64,000 nucleotides of DNA from Strigamia acuminata (Eukaryota; Arthropoda; Chilopoda; Geophilomorpha; Linotaeniidae): positions 11,842,001-11,906,000 of the forward strand of contig OX442319.1 of NCBI GenBank assembly GCA_949358305.1, read 5' to 3'. Made by a program: the position numbers and the translations under genes. The notes below the pieces were generated by a model. The model saw nothing but the letters and a program-made list of their open reading frames with translations, was not told the origin of the DNA and searched no databases. Below, one piece after another: positions 10,650 through 35,579 of the stretch (the first letter of the stretch is position 1; each line of letters opens with the position of its first letter).

Positions 10650-11273
10650 TTTTTCCAACTTCGGCAGCTTGACTTAATTGTAATCACATTTGCACTGGGG
10701 AAAATGTGTTTCTTTATGTAACATGTAAATTTCTCTGATCTACAACCGCTGGCGAAAAGTATTCGATCGGTGGCTAAAGGTACTGATTCGAAATCAATTT
10801 TTTGGAGTCTAAAGAATAAATTATACAAAACATTTTATTAGCTAAGGAGACCAAGCCAAATGCTACAATTTAGCGGCAATATGAAAAAAAAAAAAAGTTA
10901 GATATTTATGTCGAGTCCTATACAGAAAATGTATGCGATCACAACCAAGTTGGGAAAAAAGTGTTTGATCAAAGAACTAAAAAACTAATAACAACACTCA
11001 ACCCCATCACTAAACTCACAAGTCCGTAATAAATAATCAAAAATATTAAATCATTAAAGTGGACAATGAGAGCAATTGGAAGAGGGGTAGAATTACCCAT
11101 AATTCCTCTTTTATTCAAAATTAATATCCACAAATATTGTAAATAAGTATAAACACAAAAAATTATCACAAAGATGAGCAGCTCTCTCGTGCCGAATAAC
11201 TAAACAAATAAAATCAATCAATCTATGACGAAAAATAAACAAAATGCAGGACAATTTATGCATTGGATGCATT
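10650..11273. other. Spacer downstream of TET
   Basis: AT-rich with no gene. A minus-strand AATAAA at about 11108-11113 could serve as the polyadenylation signal of the TET gene. Confidence 0.4.
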
Positions 11274-14021
11274 TCACATTCGTTCTCCGATCGACAACAC
11301 CGTGTCCGTTCTGAGCCCCAAACTCTCTAAAAACCTCAGAAAATCCCGAGCGTTTCTTTTCTCCCAAAACTCCCTTTCGCCGTGATTGCGGAAATTCATA
11401 TTCTTATGCTGGTAGAAAACCAACGCGATCCGCGCCGGTTGCAACCGATTCGGCTCCCTGAGCGCGGTCGACGCGTGCAACTCTTGTTTCGCACACTCGA
11501 ACAACACCGAACCGTGACCCAAAGCTATGGCCACCCCCCCAACGGCCTTATCCACAAAACAGTCCTCGTTGTCCGAATGAATCTCGTAAAACTCGTCCTC
11601 GTCCCCCGGCCCGCCACTCGCCACGTCCAAAGCGCGGCGCAAGCGCGGCAAATACAAGAGCAACGGGTTCGCTTTTGTCGACCGGTTGCGGTCGAATCGG
11701 TTGCGGTGTACGGACGTTTGAGGCGGGATGTGTGGTCGTGGGATGGGCGTGAAGAGATTAGGCGCGAATTGGTAGTAATCGTTGTTTACGTTGGGTTTGC
11801 AGGCGTTGAATAGGGTTGGCGGGTCGTTCGGGTTGTTGTTGTTGTTGTTGGGGGAGTTTTGGCGGCAGTTTTTGCGGTTTTGTTGTCGTCTTTTGCGGCA
11901 GGACAGGAGGGGGTTTGATCGGTAGCGGAGGTCGACGGGGTATTCGTGGAGGATTTCTAGGCCTCCGTTTTGGATTTGTTTCGTTTGGCCGTCTTTGCTG
12001 CCGAACTCGTCCGAGTCGGATAGGATGTAGAGTGGGAGCACGTGGAGTTGCTCGTCTTGGGGTTTGTCGAAGCCCCGGTGCTTCGTCAGGGTTACAATCT
12101 GTTTAGAAAAGGAGAAAGATGATTTAAAGTTCAATTATTTTTGCACTGTAGGTCTAAAATTGCAGTTTTTTGGTTTAAAATTGCGGTTTTTGGTCTAAGA
12201 TTGCAATTTTTGATCTAAAATTGCACTTTTTGATCTAAAATTGCAGTTTTTGGTCTAAAAATTGCAGTTTTGGTCTAAAATTGTAGTTTTTATTCTAAGA
12301 TTGTAGTTTTTTTTATCTAAAATCACATTTTTTGGTCTAAAAATTGCAGTTTTTGGTCTAAAATTGCAGTTTTTGGTCCAAAAATTGCAGTTATTTTGGT
12401 TTAAAATTGCAGTTTTTATCTAAAATCACAGTTTTTGGTCTAAAAATTGCAGTTTTTGGTCTAAAATTGCAGTTTTTGGTCCAAAAATTGCAGTTTTTGG
12501 TCTAAGATTGCAGTTCTGGTCTAAAAACATTTAACTTCTCGTTGTTTACTCACCACAGTGCATCCATTGTTCATATTATGCACATCCCTATGTGAATGCG
12601 CACAAAAATCAACACACGCCGTCACTCCCGACCACGGCCTTCCCTCTTCCAACCCCAGCCTGCACTCTCGCCCCACCTCCTCCAACGCAATTTGATTAAA
12701 ATACGAATCAGGCGCCATGTTTAAATAAACAGGAGCCAAATTAGTGGCCAACGCCTGCATCATCTCCTCCATCTCAATCTCCTAAATAAAAAAAAAACAT
12801 CAAACAAAACAATTGAAAACTCAAACACACCACAAAAATTACCTCAGATTTAGCACTCAGGTGGAATTTGCGCGCAACTTTACTCCGAGCGAACTTGCAT
12901 CCGTTATAATACACACTCCACGAACAACCGAACGAAAACGACGCGCCGGAATACATATCCGTGCCTTGACACGCACAAGTGCGCCTTTAATCAAAAAGAA
13001 AGAAATTTATGGCTTTAAACGTCTTTTAATTGCTGAAAAGTTAATGTAAAAATGTAAAATTTCTAGGACAAATTATAAAGGTAGTTAATAGAGTTTCAAT
13101 TTTAGCATGCAAATGTGTAGGGCTACGGTGGCGCCATCTGTGTTTCCTAGTTGGCGTGAACTAGGGGTTACAAAAGTCGCATTTACAAATACTGTAAATT
13201 ACGCAAAATTTACAAAATTAAAAAGACGATTTACGCTAAACACGCACAATAACTTTTACGGTTTTTAAATTTCAAATTTGTCAGTTTTAACAATAAATTT
13301 TAAATTTTTTTTTTAAAAATTTACTTGTTATTTGTGCCGCATCGTCGTTCGGTCGGCACACCGAAATTCGTCAACTTATACACGAGAGATTCGTACAGGT
13401 CGTCGGCCACGTCCGTCCGCACGCCTTCCCAGGCGACCGAGACGACCACGATCCACGCCGACGAGCAGCGATGCCCGTCCCGGTGTTTAACCAGAAACAA
13501 AACTTTTTCTTCGGGCCCCGAACGTCGCATCACCTAAATACATCAATTTAATTTAATTTTTAATTTTTTCAATCTTTTTTTAATTACCCATTTGGCAATT
13601 GGGCATCCTTGAGCCGTTTTGCCTTCTTTACCGGTGTAGAGTAATTTCTCGATCCGAATTGCTTCGCCCTTCAGTTCGAGTCTGGAGTATTAAAAATTTA
13701 ATGATTTTGATTTATCAGATTTAAATTCTTTTAACCTGTCTTCTAACGTCTTCCTCAACGCAGGCAACGAAGCTGCACTGCCCAAGTGGGTGTAAAAAGG
13801 CGAATTGTCAGTCAAAACTAGAAATTTGTTATTAAATTTTGTATTTTTTTGTTTTTTCGTGTTTTTTTCTCACATTTTGATCCGGGAAAGCAGTCGCAAG
13901 CCGGTGCTTCGAATTGGACGTTGTTTCTCAACTTTTCCAGCCGATCCGTTGCAATTTGAGTCACCGGGGACATCTGCGTGCCGAAAACAGTTTCGACCGA
14001 ATTGTCGAATGGCATGAACAT
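11274..14021 (-). CDS. Tet: TET methylcytosine dioxygenase, catalytic-core form
   Basis: TET enzymes are Fe(II)/2-oxoglutarate dioxygenases that oxidise 5-methylcytosine in DNA (and in insects are also linked to adenine and RNA marks) in the nucleus. Seven exons join in phase: 14021-13874, 13817-13736, 13681-13588, 13533-13325, 12984-12843, 12781-12554 and 12098-11274, for 575 residues. The Cys-rich region starts at APACDC (about residue 40) and includes [20 protein letters not shown]. The iron ligands HRD (His289, Asp291) in [12 protein letters not shown] and His509 in ELHAST are present, as is the oxoglutarate-binding Arg524 in [12 protein letters not shown]. The insert between the two halves of the fold is short (about 150 residues, Asn-rich). 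No CXXC domain is found; the ATG at 14021 has no acceptor just before it, though upstream alternative exons cannot be excluded. All ligands kept, so probably active. Confidence 0.93.
12140..12535. repeat. 20-bp tandem repeat in a TET intron
   Basis: About 18 imperfect copies of a 20-21-bp unit, GGTCTAAAATTGCAGTTTTT, fill the intron between the last two TET exons. Confidence 0.85.
13122..13145. promoter_or_regulatory. CTCF-like motif in a TET intron
   Basis: GGTGGCGCCATCTGTG at about 13127-13142 contains GCGCCATCTG, which fits the insect CTCF core AGRTGGCGC read on the other strand. Its core is shared with the duplicated blocks at 40.75 and 45.34 kb. Binding is inference. Confidence 0.4.
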
Positions 14022-15282
14022 TTTTGAGTGGTTTTTTTATGTATTTTGATGTGGAAATGAAATGTGCGAGTTTGGTGGGTCGAAATGTAACGAAGGACGA
14101 TTGGTTGCATGCCTAGAAAACACTTAGCACTACTATGGTGGTAGAAATAACTGTGTTGTAGCACTTGCTGGTATTAATTAGTATTGTTGTTGTAACTACG
14201 GTAACGAGTAGAAAATACAACTTTTGAAAACGTAATCTGCCACCACAGGGCAGAATAATGCAAAATTACAAAATTAAACAAAATGTGTATTTTTTAAATA
14301 TTTATATTTTATATAATTTATTATAAATTTTATTTTTTTTACAGTTTCAGTAATAATAAATAACGTCATTGGAAGCCTCTGCTTAACAAGAGCATTCATA
14401 TCCATCAATCCATCTTTAAAGGTGGAATAAAAAAATATAATGATTTCCATTTCCTCCATATTCAAATTAGCCTTCTTGTCACACAGACACGCTTTGCTTG
14501 ACAATTGCATTCGTTTTAGTGGCAAAATTTAGAGGTTTCAGTCACAACTACCATCGTTTAATCACACAGCTCAACTTTATGCACTGCAGAGAAGTTAATC
14601 ACCATATTGTATGATGTCGTAAAGAGTTGCGATCACGCCAGGGGAGGACCATGGGCGTTTGGACACCATTCACGATTAAGAACAACACAGAGAACACACA
14701 GTTTGGATTGATTATATCTTTATTGTGGTTGTCAAGGGATTGTACGTTGTATTATCGCGTAGGAATGTTCTTTGTACAAAGAATGTTCACTTTTGTGCTA
14801 ACGCTAACATATTTTATCGTGTTGACTTAAACTTCGGGGACTTATACGTCTGAGGTTGGATTTCATCCCACGCAACCCGATCAAATGTCAGCAGAAGTAA
14901 AAAAATAAGTCCGATCTCAGCTAAAGGAGCCTAAGCTAAATTTTTCTCAATTAAAATAATAATAATAACATTGCTCCACTAAGCTGAGATAATCTTTGCG
15001 TAAAGTGGCAGACCGACAACCTCTTGTTAACGGACCGTCACTTCGAGAAGCGCTCGACTAATATAACTGGATGTTAATTCATTGACCTAATTTTAAAATG
15101 TGATAAAAACAAATAATAGCACTTGTAGATAAACTTTTGACCTTGAACTGACATTGCCAGCTGCTTCAGCAATAAAGTGGGTTGCAAAAATTGCCGATAG
15201 GGGACTCTGCCAGCCTGTATTAAAGCAAGTGCATACAGAGCATGTGACACAGTGCAGTTTACTCGTCATGTGACTGGGCAAA
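14022..15282. other. Spacer between divergent TET and ferredoxin genes
   Basis: The two genes are transcribed away from each other, so the promoters of both should lie in these 1.26 kb. No repeat array or further gene was recognised. Small open frames at 14274-14525 and 14627-14830 have no supporting features. Confidence 0.45.
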
Positions 15283-16639
15283 ATGGCAGCGATGTTGAGT
15301 TGTGCTCTCCGTGTCAGTGTTTGCAATGGGGGATTCGGAGTTTCTAGTCGACTGTCGCCGCTTTATCGGTTTTTTAAATCGAGTTTAGAGAGTAATAGAC
15401 AAATGCCCAGAGTGTTTACGTCATCGGGGCCGCAATTGAAGGAGAAAAACACGTAAGAAAGAGATAAAGTCGCTCGCTTCGTGGAACTCTTTGCAAATTA
15501 CATAAGTGACCGTTTTGTGTGTAAGATGTGTTTTATATGGTTTTAGTTTTAGTTTATTTTTATTTTTATATATCGGTTTAGTTTTAGTTGATGTTTTTTT
15601 TATGGTTTTGGTTTGTTTCAGAGTTACTGTGACATTCCTTGATCCGGACGGAAAGCATTTTTGTACAGCTAGTGGGGCTGAGGGTTCGACTTTGCTGGAT
15701 TTGGCAAAAGAGGGCTCTGCTTATTTTGATGGTTATGGTAGAGAAATAATAAAAATTGTTGGTTTGTTAAATTTTGGTGGTTTGGTGATGAGATTTTGGG
15801 TAAAATGGAGAAAAATCGAGTTTTTCTGGCTAAAGGTTTTTATTTTTCGTCTTAAAAAATAAATTTTTTGCCTAAAATTAAATTTTTTGCCTAAAAATTA
15901 AATTTTTTGCCTAAAAATTAAATTTTTTGTCTAAAAAAAATTAGATTTTTTACCTAAACAATTCAATTTTTTGCCAAAAACTTGGAATTTGTTGTAAAAG
16001 TGATTGAATTTTGACGTGAAAATTCCGTTTTTACGTTAAATAAATCGATTTCGACCTAAAAATTGAATTTTTCATCTCAAAAATTTAATATTTCATCTAA
16101 TTTTTCAATTTTTACCCAGAAATTGAATTTCTCACCAGCACAATTGAATTCCGATTCTAAAAATCCAATTCATCATCCCAAACATTCAATATTTAACAAA
16201 ACATCAATTTTTCAAAAAATAAAAATAAAAAACTCAACACCTACCCAGCAAAAACATTAAATCCAAACCACAAATCTTGTAATAACCAATTAATTAATAA
16301 TAAATCACTAATTATTAATTAATTCAAATAAAATTTTAATAAAAACTTAATTAATTTTATTTCCACAGGTGAATGCGACGGCGGAATGTCATGCACAACT
16401 TGTCACGTGATTTTATCAAGAAAAGACTACAACTCCGTACCGGACAAAATGCATCCTGAAGAAGAAGATTTGCTGAGCCGGTCCTCAGCGGTTTCAGAAA
16501 CGTAAAAAAAAAAAATCAATCAATCAATCAATCATTTGCTGTCAATCATTTTTTCAGCTCTCGCTTGGGATGTCAAGTTCGGATCACCAAAGAATTAGAC
16601 GGAATGGTCGTGCAAATTGGTCCCGACACGGCATTATAA
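15283..16639 (+). CDS. Mitochondrial [2Fe-2S] ferredoxin (adrenodoxin type)
   Basis: Mitochondrial ferredoxins pass electrons from ferredoxin reductase to cytochromes P450 (steroid and ecdysteroid synthesis) or to Fe-S cluster assembly. Four exons join in phase: 15283-15452, 15622-15737, 16369-16501 and 16558-16639, for 166 residues. Residues 1-50 are basic and Ser/Arg-rich, as a mitochondrial presequence should be. The domain starts at VTVTFLDPDGKHF. Cluster ligands are Cys98, Cys104, Cys107 (ECDGGMSCTTCH) and Cys145 (SRLGCQVRI), the C-X5-C-X2-C...C pattern. The acidic stretch HPEEEDLL is where partners dock. The short C-terminal tail (GPDTAL) lacks the extension of vertebrate adrenodoxin. 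FDX1 and FDX2 types cannot be separated by eye. AATAAA at 16760 ends the transcript. Confidence 0.93.
15855..16230. repeat. 20-bp tandem repeat in a ferredoxin intron
   Basis: A unit like CCTAAAAATTAAATTTTTTG repeats regularly at 15855-15960 and decays towards 16230. It lies in the second intron of the ferredoxin gene. Confidence 0.75.
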
Positions 16640-16759
16640 AATCGATTCCCGTAGATTTATTAATTTTTATTGGATTTACAGTTTACACGTTGATTAATGT
16701 ACGATACGATCAGTGAAAAATTTATTTACGCACAAATTATGATATAGAAATTTATTTTA

Positions 16760-16765
16760 AATAAA
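16760..16765 (+). terminator. Polyadenylation signal of ferredoxin
   Basis: AATAAA 121 bases after the ferredoxin stop codon. Confidence 0.6.
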
Positions 16766-16779
16766 TTTGTTGTTATTTT

Positions 16780-18428
16780 TAATATTTTCTTTTTTTAAAA
16801 AAGAAATGATTTCTTAATTTTCTTACAAGTTTTCGAAATGTCAGGATTGGGTAAATTTTCTAGAATGATCGTTTTATCTAATCGTGTATCGGGTTTGATA
16901 AGAATGTTATCGGAAATTTGTTTGCACGTGGGAACTGCTGACGTAGGGATGATTGAAATCTCTATCAACACACGCAATAGTTTTGATAACCATTTATTTG
17001 TATTGAATGAAAATTCTTGATTTTTTTATTGATTTTTTTCAATTGGCTATTGTTGTCTGAAATGAATTTTTGAGTCTAGAAATGCGTTTTGACACGATAA
17101 AAAAGGCATTTTTGCTCATAAAAGTGCATTTTTCCACCTAAAAAGTGCATTTCTGCCCCTAAAAGTGCATTTTTACCCCTAAAAATGCATTTCTGCCTCT
17201 AAAAGTGCACCTAAAATTGCATTTCTGCACATAAAAGTTCATTTCTGCACATAAAATAACAACGTTTTAACACCTCAAATTCTATTGTAAAATTTTAAGC
17301 CCGAACAAAAAAATATGGGCCCCTACCAAAACAGATGTGTGTATTTAGATCTCCCGCCTACTCATACTCGTACCTGTAACTACAATCAATTACTATCCAG
17401 TGCTGGCTTAAACTCTGTGGAGGCCCCATAGTCAGCTGAAACCCTAGGGCCACTGGCATATTATTTACCGTATTTTACCGATTAAGAGTCGCCCTGGAAT
17501 AGTAGCCGCGGCTGAGACCAAGAATACCGTATTTTTGCTAAAGTACAATATTGTTTCCGTATTTAACCTCACGAACGATGAACTTATGCTTCGTTCGTGA
17601 CGTTCAGACTTGGAACATACGAACATTCGAGTTACGAACTTTCAGACATACGAACTGTGACCAACCCGGTCCCGCCCAATTACGTCCAATAACCCTTGAC
17701 TGGCCACAACTGACCACCAAGACGCGCCCTGTGACACGCCCGTCCACCCTACATTTTGTATTTAACGATTGTCATTTCCGGAATAAAATATATTCGACTT
17801 AACCCTTAAACCAATTTTGCGGCAGCGGATAAGATCTGTATGATGACATTTAATTATGTTCGGAATAAAATACGATATTCTCTCGAATTAACGCCGGATT
17901 TCAATAGGGGCTGGGGCCCGTTTAAGCGCCGGGGGTCAGCGACGCTTTAATCAATTAGCGACGGCCCCGATTAAGCGCAGGGGAGTTGGGTCAGGAAAAT
18001 TAATAAATGTCTGGGCTTTTATTTGAGGCAGTACGGTAACTAAATTTCTAAAAAATAAAACTCCCTTTGAACTTTATTACGGTCACAAACCGTCGCAGTG
18101 GAAGCGTAGAGGCCGATGGATCGAAACCATCCTCTGCTACCATTGTCGTCGATATCCAGTGCATTGTTGATGAAAAGACTTGGCCAAAACATGATTTTAG
18201 TCTGGCTTAACATTGCCAAAACTTCGTCACAAACTTGCACCCCTTGTTGTACTTTCCAAAGTAAGATTAAAAAACTAAATTAAATCAAAAATAATTTTCT
18301 TTAATTAGGGTTAACAAATTTTCCACCTTGTATGCACACTTAAGTGTCTGAAAGTTCGGAAACCGTCAGGAAACAACGTTAGAAACCCTCAAAACCAAGT
18401 CGCACCTTTGCTGGACTTACGAACAATA
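16780..18428. other. Spacer with remnants, no clear gene
   Basis: An open stretch on the minus strand at about 16822-16977 ends at a GTAAGA donor-like site but matches nothing I know. A 20-21-bp tandem repeat (AAAAGTGCATTTTTACCCCT) lies at 17105-17255. At 17568-17602 a hairpin is formed by CACGAACGA and its complement. The rest, to 18428, looks like old element debris. Confidence 0.4.
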
Positions 18429-18826
18429 GGCGCGTTCAATATAAAATGGATTTCGCTGATTTCACTGATTTCGGGAGCCTGTAAGTGACGGAAATCAAGG
18501 AAATCAAGGAAAGCGACCCTACACGTTATGATGGAAAAACCAAGTTGATTTTCAGCCATCTTGAATTGTACACAGAGCGATCAGAGCAGCTATTTTTGTT
18601 TGCAATTTAATAATTGCAATTGGGAAAATCGTGATATTTCGGCCGCGTTTGAGCTATCAAACGCGGCCGAAAGTTTTTAAATTTCAAACAGGAAGTCAAA
18701 TTGCGCATGCGCAACAGTTGGATTTCCAAAAAAATTAAGGCCGTTCAAAGTTGAAATCCGATTTCCTTGATTTGAGAAAATGAAGAAAATCACTATTTCG
18801 GAAATCCATTTTATATTGAACGCACC
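18429..18826. mobile_element. 398-bp MITE with TA target site
   Basis: The ends GGCGCGTTCAATATAAAATG and (reverse complement) GGTGCGTTCAATATAAAATG extend to about 26 bp of inverted repeat with one mismatch. TA flanks both ends (18427-18428 and 18827-18828). Inside is a hairpin, GGCCGCGTTTG-AGCTAT-CAAACGCGGCC, at about 18641-18670. No coding capacity; probably mobilised by a Tc1/mariner-like transposase supplied from elsewhere. Confidence 0.8.
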
Positions 18827-18959
18827 TAATGTTCTCGGAACGGAACCCTGTGTTAACGAATGTTACACACACGTTCATGTAAACAAAAATAAATAAACAA
18901 AAACAAAATTGCTGTCTCGTTTTCATTGACACGTTTCACCAGATGAGCCAATCCCCAAA

Positions 18960-19900
18960 AACTCCGACATTGCACTCACTTTTCCCTCCGTTTTACCTCC
19001 ACACACCGAAAAAATAGACTGCACCTGACGCCAAGCAGTCTGGCATGAACGCCTCTGTCTTCCACACCCCTCCCCATCCCCGTGGCCCCCGGGTTCGCCA
19101 AGTTGGTGGCCCCCCCGCCCCCCGCCCCGCGCGCCAACGACTATAAATAAATCGGCAAAATGTAAACACGACCATTAATGCAGGAATGTATCAACAAAAC
19201 CCAAACTATGTATTAAAATTTAAACACAAAATGTGTTTGGTTGCGTTTCGTGGGGCCCCCGAAGTCGCGCCACCTGCAGGTGTATCGGTGAAACAAGGGA
19301 GGATTGCAGCCAGCCTCGTTTGGCCACTAGATAGTTCGCCAGGTGTCGTCTTTCCCAAACAAACCCCCTCCTAACGGGGTGTCCGAATGATGTGTTCGCA
19401 CCTGCGAAGGTGGGAAAATACCTGGCACAATGAATGGATTGGTCATTTGGTCATTTAGGATTTACAAGGAGAAAACAAATAAAATTTAAAGCGATTTTTG
19501 GGGTTTTTTGGGGTTTGGGTGAGGATGAGATTCGGGTTTTTGGTGGGAAATGTTTGATGGGTTAATTCGAGTTTGGTGGAAAATGTTGGAGATGTTTGGG
19601 GGGTTTGTTGCAGGTGCAGGTGCCGAGTGGGGGACGGGCCGGGGACCCGCCCAAGTCCCTCGGGGACCCGTGTATGCCGCACGTGCGATGTCACGTGATT
19701 TTTTTTTTTTTTTTTTTCTTCTCTTGGTTCGGAATCATTGCAAGCAATTAGAAAAGGAGACAAAAGAAGGGGGGATTTGTTGGTTAGCTCGTATGGCCAT
19801 GGGGATTGGTGATCAAAGGGTTGTGTGGGTGTCCCGACGGAGGGGCACCCACGAGTTGAGGAGAATTTTTTTTTTGGATTTTTTGGTGGTTTTTTTCAGG
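18960..19900. promoter_or_regulatory. GC-richer region upstream of single-minded
   Basis: Unlike its surroundings this stretch is GC-rich (C-run at 19090-19130) and unrepetitive. It has a TATA-like CTATAAATAA at about 19140, a CACCTGCAGGTG double E-box near 19270, a GGTGGGAA Su(H)-like site near 19414, CAGGTGCAGGTG near 19613 and two ACGTG sites at 19681 and 19693. These are the site types known from insect single-minded midline enhancers (Snail/Twist, Su(H), Sim:Tango). Their use here is inference. Confidence 0.3.
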
Positions 19901-19919
19901 TTTTGGTCGATTTTTTCCG

Positions 19920-20695
19920 ATTTTTGTTCGATCTATTTGATTTTCTTTCGATTTATTCAATTTTCTTTCGATTTAATCAATTTTCTTTCGATTTATTCAA
20001 TTTTCTTTCGATTTATTCAATTTTTCTTTGATTTTCTTACAGTTTTCCAATTTTTCTTCGGTTATTCCAATTTTTTCTTCGATTTTCTGAATTTTCTTTT
20101 CATTTTTCCGAATTTTTCTTCGATTTATCCAATTTTTCTTCAATTTTTCCACTTTTCTTTCGTTGTTTCCGGTTTTTACTTCGATTTTTCCAATTTTCTT
20201 TTCATTTTTTCAATTTTCCTTTAATTTTCCGATTTTTCCTTCGATTTTTCCCAATTTTCCTTCGATTTTTCCAATTTTCCTTCGATTTTTCCAATTTTCC
20301 TTCGATTTTTCCAATTTTCCTTCGATTTTTCCCAATTTTCCTTCGATTTTTCCAATTTTCCTTCGATTTTTCCAATTTTCCTTCGATTTTTCCAATTTTC
20401 CTTCGATTTTTCGAATTTTCCGTCGATTTTTTCCAATTTTTCTTCAATTTTTTCCACTTTTCTTCGTTCTTTTCCGAATTTTTCTTCGATTTTTCCGATT
20501 TTTCCAATTTTCCTTCGATTTTTCCGATTTTTCCAATTTTCCTTCGATTTTTTCTTCGATTTTTCCAATTTTCCTTCGATTTTTCCCAATTTTCTTCGAT
20601 TTTTCCAATTTTCCTTCGATTTTTCCAATTTTCCTGCGACTTTTCCAATTTTCCTTCGATTTTTCTAATTTTCTTCGATTTTTCAAAAAAAAAAA
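19920..20695. repeat. 20-bp tandem repeat upstream of single-minded
   Basis: About 35 imperfect copies of TTCGATTTTTCCAATTTTCC or TTCGATTTATTCAATTTTCT. Frames on both strands stay open over hundreds of bases because the unit has no stops; they are not genes. Confidence 0.9.
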
Positions 20696-20699
20696 TTTC

Positions 20700-33427
<12,728 letters not shown>

Positions 33428-33713
33428 AATGAGACTTTTTTAGGTTTGTTTTGTTTGTTTTTTTTGGTTGTGATTTAATTTGGGGGTTTTATTGGTGGGG
33501 TGGGATTGTGGGAGGGATTTTTGGGGTTTATTGGGGGTTTTGATTGAATATAAATAGTTATTGTGTGATGTAATTTATGAGATTTTTTTTTTTTGGGTTT
33601 ATTTTATTTATTTTTATTTTTATTTTTTTTTTGAGTAGAAATTTACATTCCGTATTATTATCATATCATATATATAAAAAGTTATTAATCTGTATATATA
33701 ATCGTTGTTATGT

Positions 33714-33719
33714 AATAAA
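33714..33719 (+). terminator. Polyadenylation signal of single-minded
   Basis: AATAAA 287 bases after the stop codon, in TGTAATAAAAGCAATTGTG. Confidence 0.65.
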
Positions 33720-33744
33720 AGCAATTGTGTTTTAAATTGAAATC

Positions 33745-34220
33745 AAGTAAAATTCAATGATTTCAACACATATAAAGCATAAATCTATTGATTTCTACAC
33801 ATTTAAAGCACAAATCCATTAATTTTTACATATTTAAAGCTAAAATCCAATCATTTATACATTTTTAAAGCACAAATCCAACGATTTCTACATTTTTAAA
33901 GCTAAAATCCAATCATTTATACATTTTTAAAGCACAAATCCAACGATTTCTACATTTTTAAAGCTAAAATCCAATCATTTATACATTTTTAAAGCACAAA
34001 TCCAACGATTTCTACATTTTTAAAGCGCAATTCTAATGATTTCTACATTTTTAAAGCATAAATCCGATGTTTTATACATTTTTAAAGCATAAATCCGATG
34101 TTTTATACATTTTTAATGGCCAAAATCCAATGGTTTCTACATTTTTAAAGCCCAAATCCGATGTTTTGTACATTTTTAATGTCCAAATCCAATGATTTCC
34201 ACATTTCCAAAGCACAAAAA
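33745..34220. repeat. 31-bp tandem repeat downstream of sim
   Basis: About 14 copies of a unit containing AAAGCACAAATCCAACGATT and TCTACATTTTT. Confidence 0.88.
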
Positions 34221-34827
34221 TGATTTCACCACACAAAACGATTTTTATTACAAATCTCACAAAACCCTCTTATATACTAATTAATAAAAACAAACATGAT
34301 TTCCAATTCTAATCAATTCAATTTCCGCCTAAAAAACCCAAAAAATTAAAACCTTTCCACCGCCTTAAATCAAAAACGAAACCACATTCTATTTTTCCCA
34401 TTAAATTTCCCAAAAAAAAAAAATAAAATCTCCACATTTTCTTTTCCATTCTACCAGATTTTTTTTTATCATCAAACTACAAAGTATAAACTACCATCTG
34501 ACACTATTCTCACATTGAAAACAACAACAGTTTTCTTTACAAAGCCACTCAAACGTCCCATCTTTTATTCTTTTTCAAAAAAAAAAAAATAATAAATAAA
34601 CCAACTCCCCCGATCTGACTCTCGATATCAATCGGTCAGTTTCCCACGGTCAGAAACCAACAAAAAAACTTGATCCCCGCGAATAAAAACACAAAAAAAC
34701 CAATCCCCACACTTCCACAGCCGTAAATCCACTCTAAATTAACGTTTTACACTCAATCCCGCCGAATTTCAAAACTAGGCCTAAAATAAGTAGGCCTAAA
34801 ATACATTTTTCCGCCTCATGAATGGGA
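34221..34827. other. Spacer, nothing recognised
   Basis: AT-rich DNA with short A- and T-runs; no exon, repeat array or regulatory site supported. Confidence 0.45.
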
Positions 34828-35013
34828 TTACCCCTTGATATAGTGGGTGTTCTGAGGCCAGTGTTCGGTTTTCACGCCCTCATATTTCACGCCACACAGT
34901 AAACAAAAGGGATGCGAGCATATTGAGCAGTTACGTCGACATGAAACGGCTAAATGCAAATCCTGGCGCTCGATTCGCGGGCACGAAGCACATTGTACAA
35001 CATCCGACGGCAG
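34828..35013 (-). pseudogene. RBR-type (RING2/IBR-like) zinc-finger fragment
   Basis: A 61-residue open frame ends at a stop at 34828-34830. It has CASC, then VSCRRNCSICSHPFCLLCG: a C-X3-C-X2-C-X4-C-X2-C ladder that closely follows the RING2/IBR fingers of RING-between-RING ubiquitin ligases. After it comes EHWPQNTHYIKG. The frame is closed by a stop at 35014-35016, no acceptor lies between that stop and the first Cys, and no start codon is present, so this is either a frameshifted relic or the last exon of a gene whose junction I cannot place. Confidence 0.4.
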
Positions 35014-35579
35014 TTAAGCTCGCGATAGGTGTGAATGGTCGACCTTTGCGTTGGAAGAAAGAAGAAAGAAGTTTGGAATAAAAACGGGCGTTTTTTTTTA
35101 TTATTTCGATGTATAAATTGGTGCAGAATCCGCAGATGGTTCGCGTTTGCTATCTCGAAACAAAATGTCACACTCGTAAATTAATGGGGAGATTATGTTG
35201 ACTGGCACTACACTTTACTGCCGGCTTCGTTCACTATAGTTATGATGTTTGCACAGTTAATGGCGAACGGTAGTAAATAAGGAGCATGGCGAGTGATGAA
35301 ATAGTGTGGGGTCGTTAATGTGGGTTTTTTTTTTTTTTTTTTTTTTTTGGTGTTTTTGTTTATTGTTAATTTATAAATGTTTGGTGTGGTGGGATTTTAA
35401 AGAATTGTGATTTATATGGTGTTAAATCGACCTTTGGTTTTTAATGTGTATTTTTTATTTGCATAATTCATTAGTGTTTATGTTTGTGGTTGAATTACGG
35501 GTTGGATTTCGAAGGAATTCGAACTTTGGGACTGTCTTGGATAATTGGAGTCGAGGAGTAAGGATAATGTTTGCTTGGT

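Noticed and set aside
11382-12106. Plus-strand ORFs across the last TET exon
   Set aside because: Antisense shadows of a GC-rich exon with clear TET homology.
16795-17020. Gene on either strand next to ferredoxin
   Set aside because: Open on both strands for only 60 codons, in the 3' flank of ferredoxin, with no partner exon or known motif.
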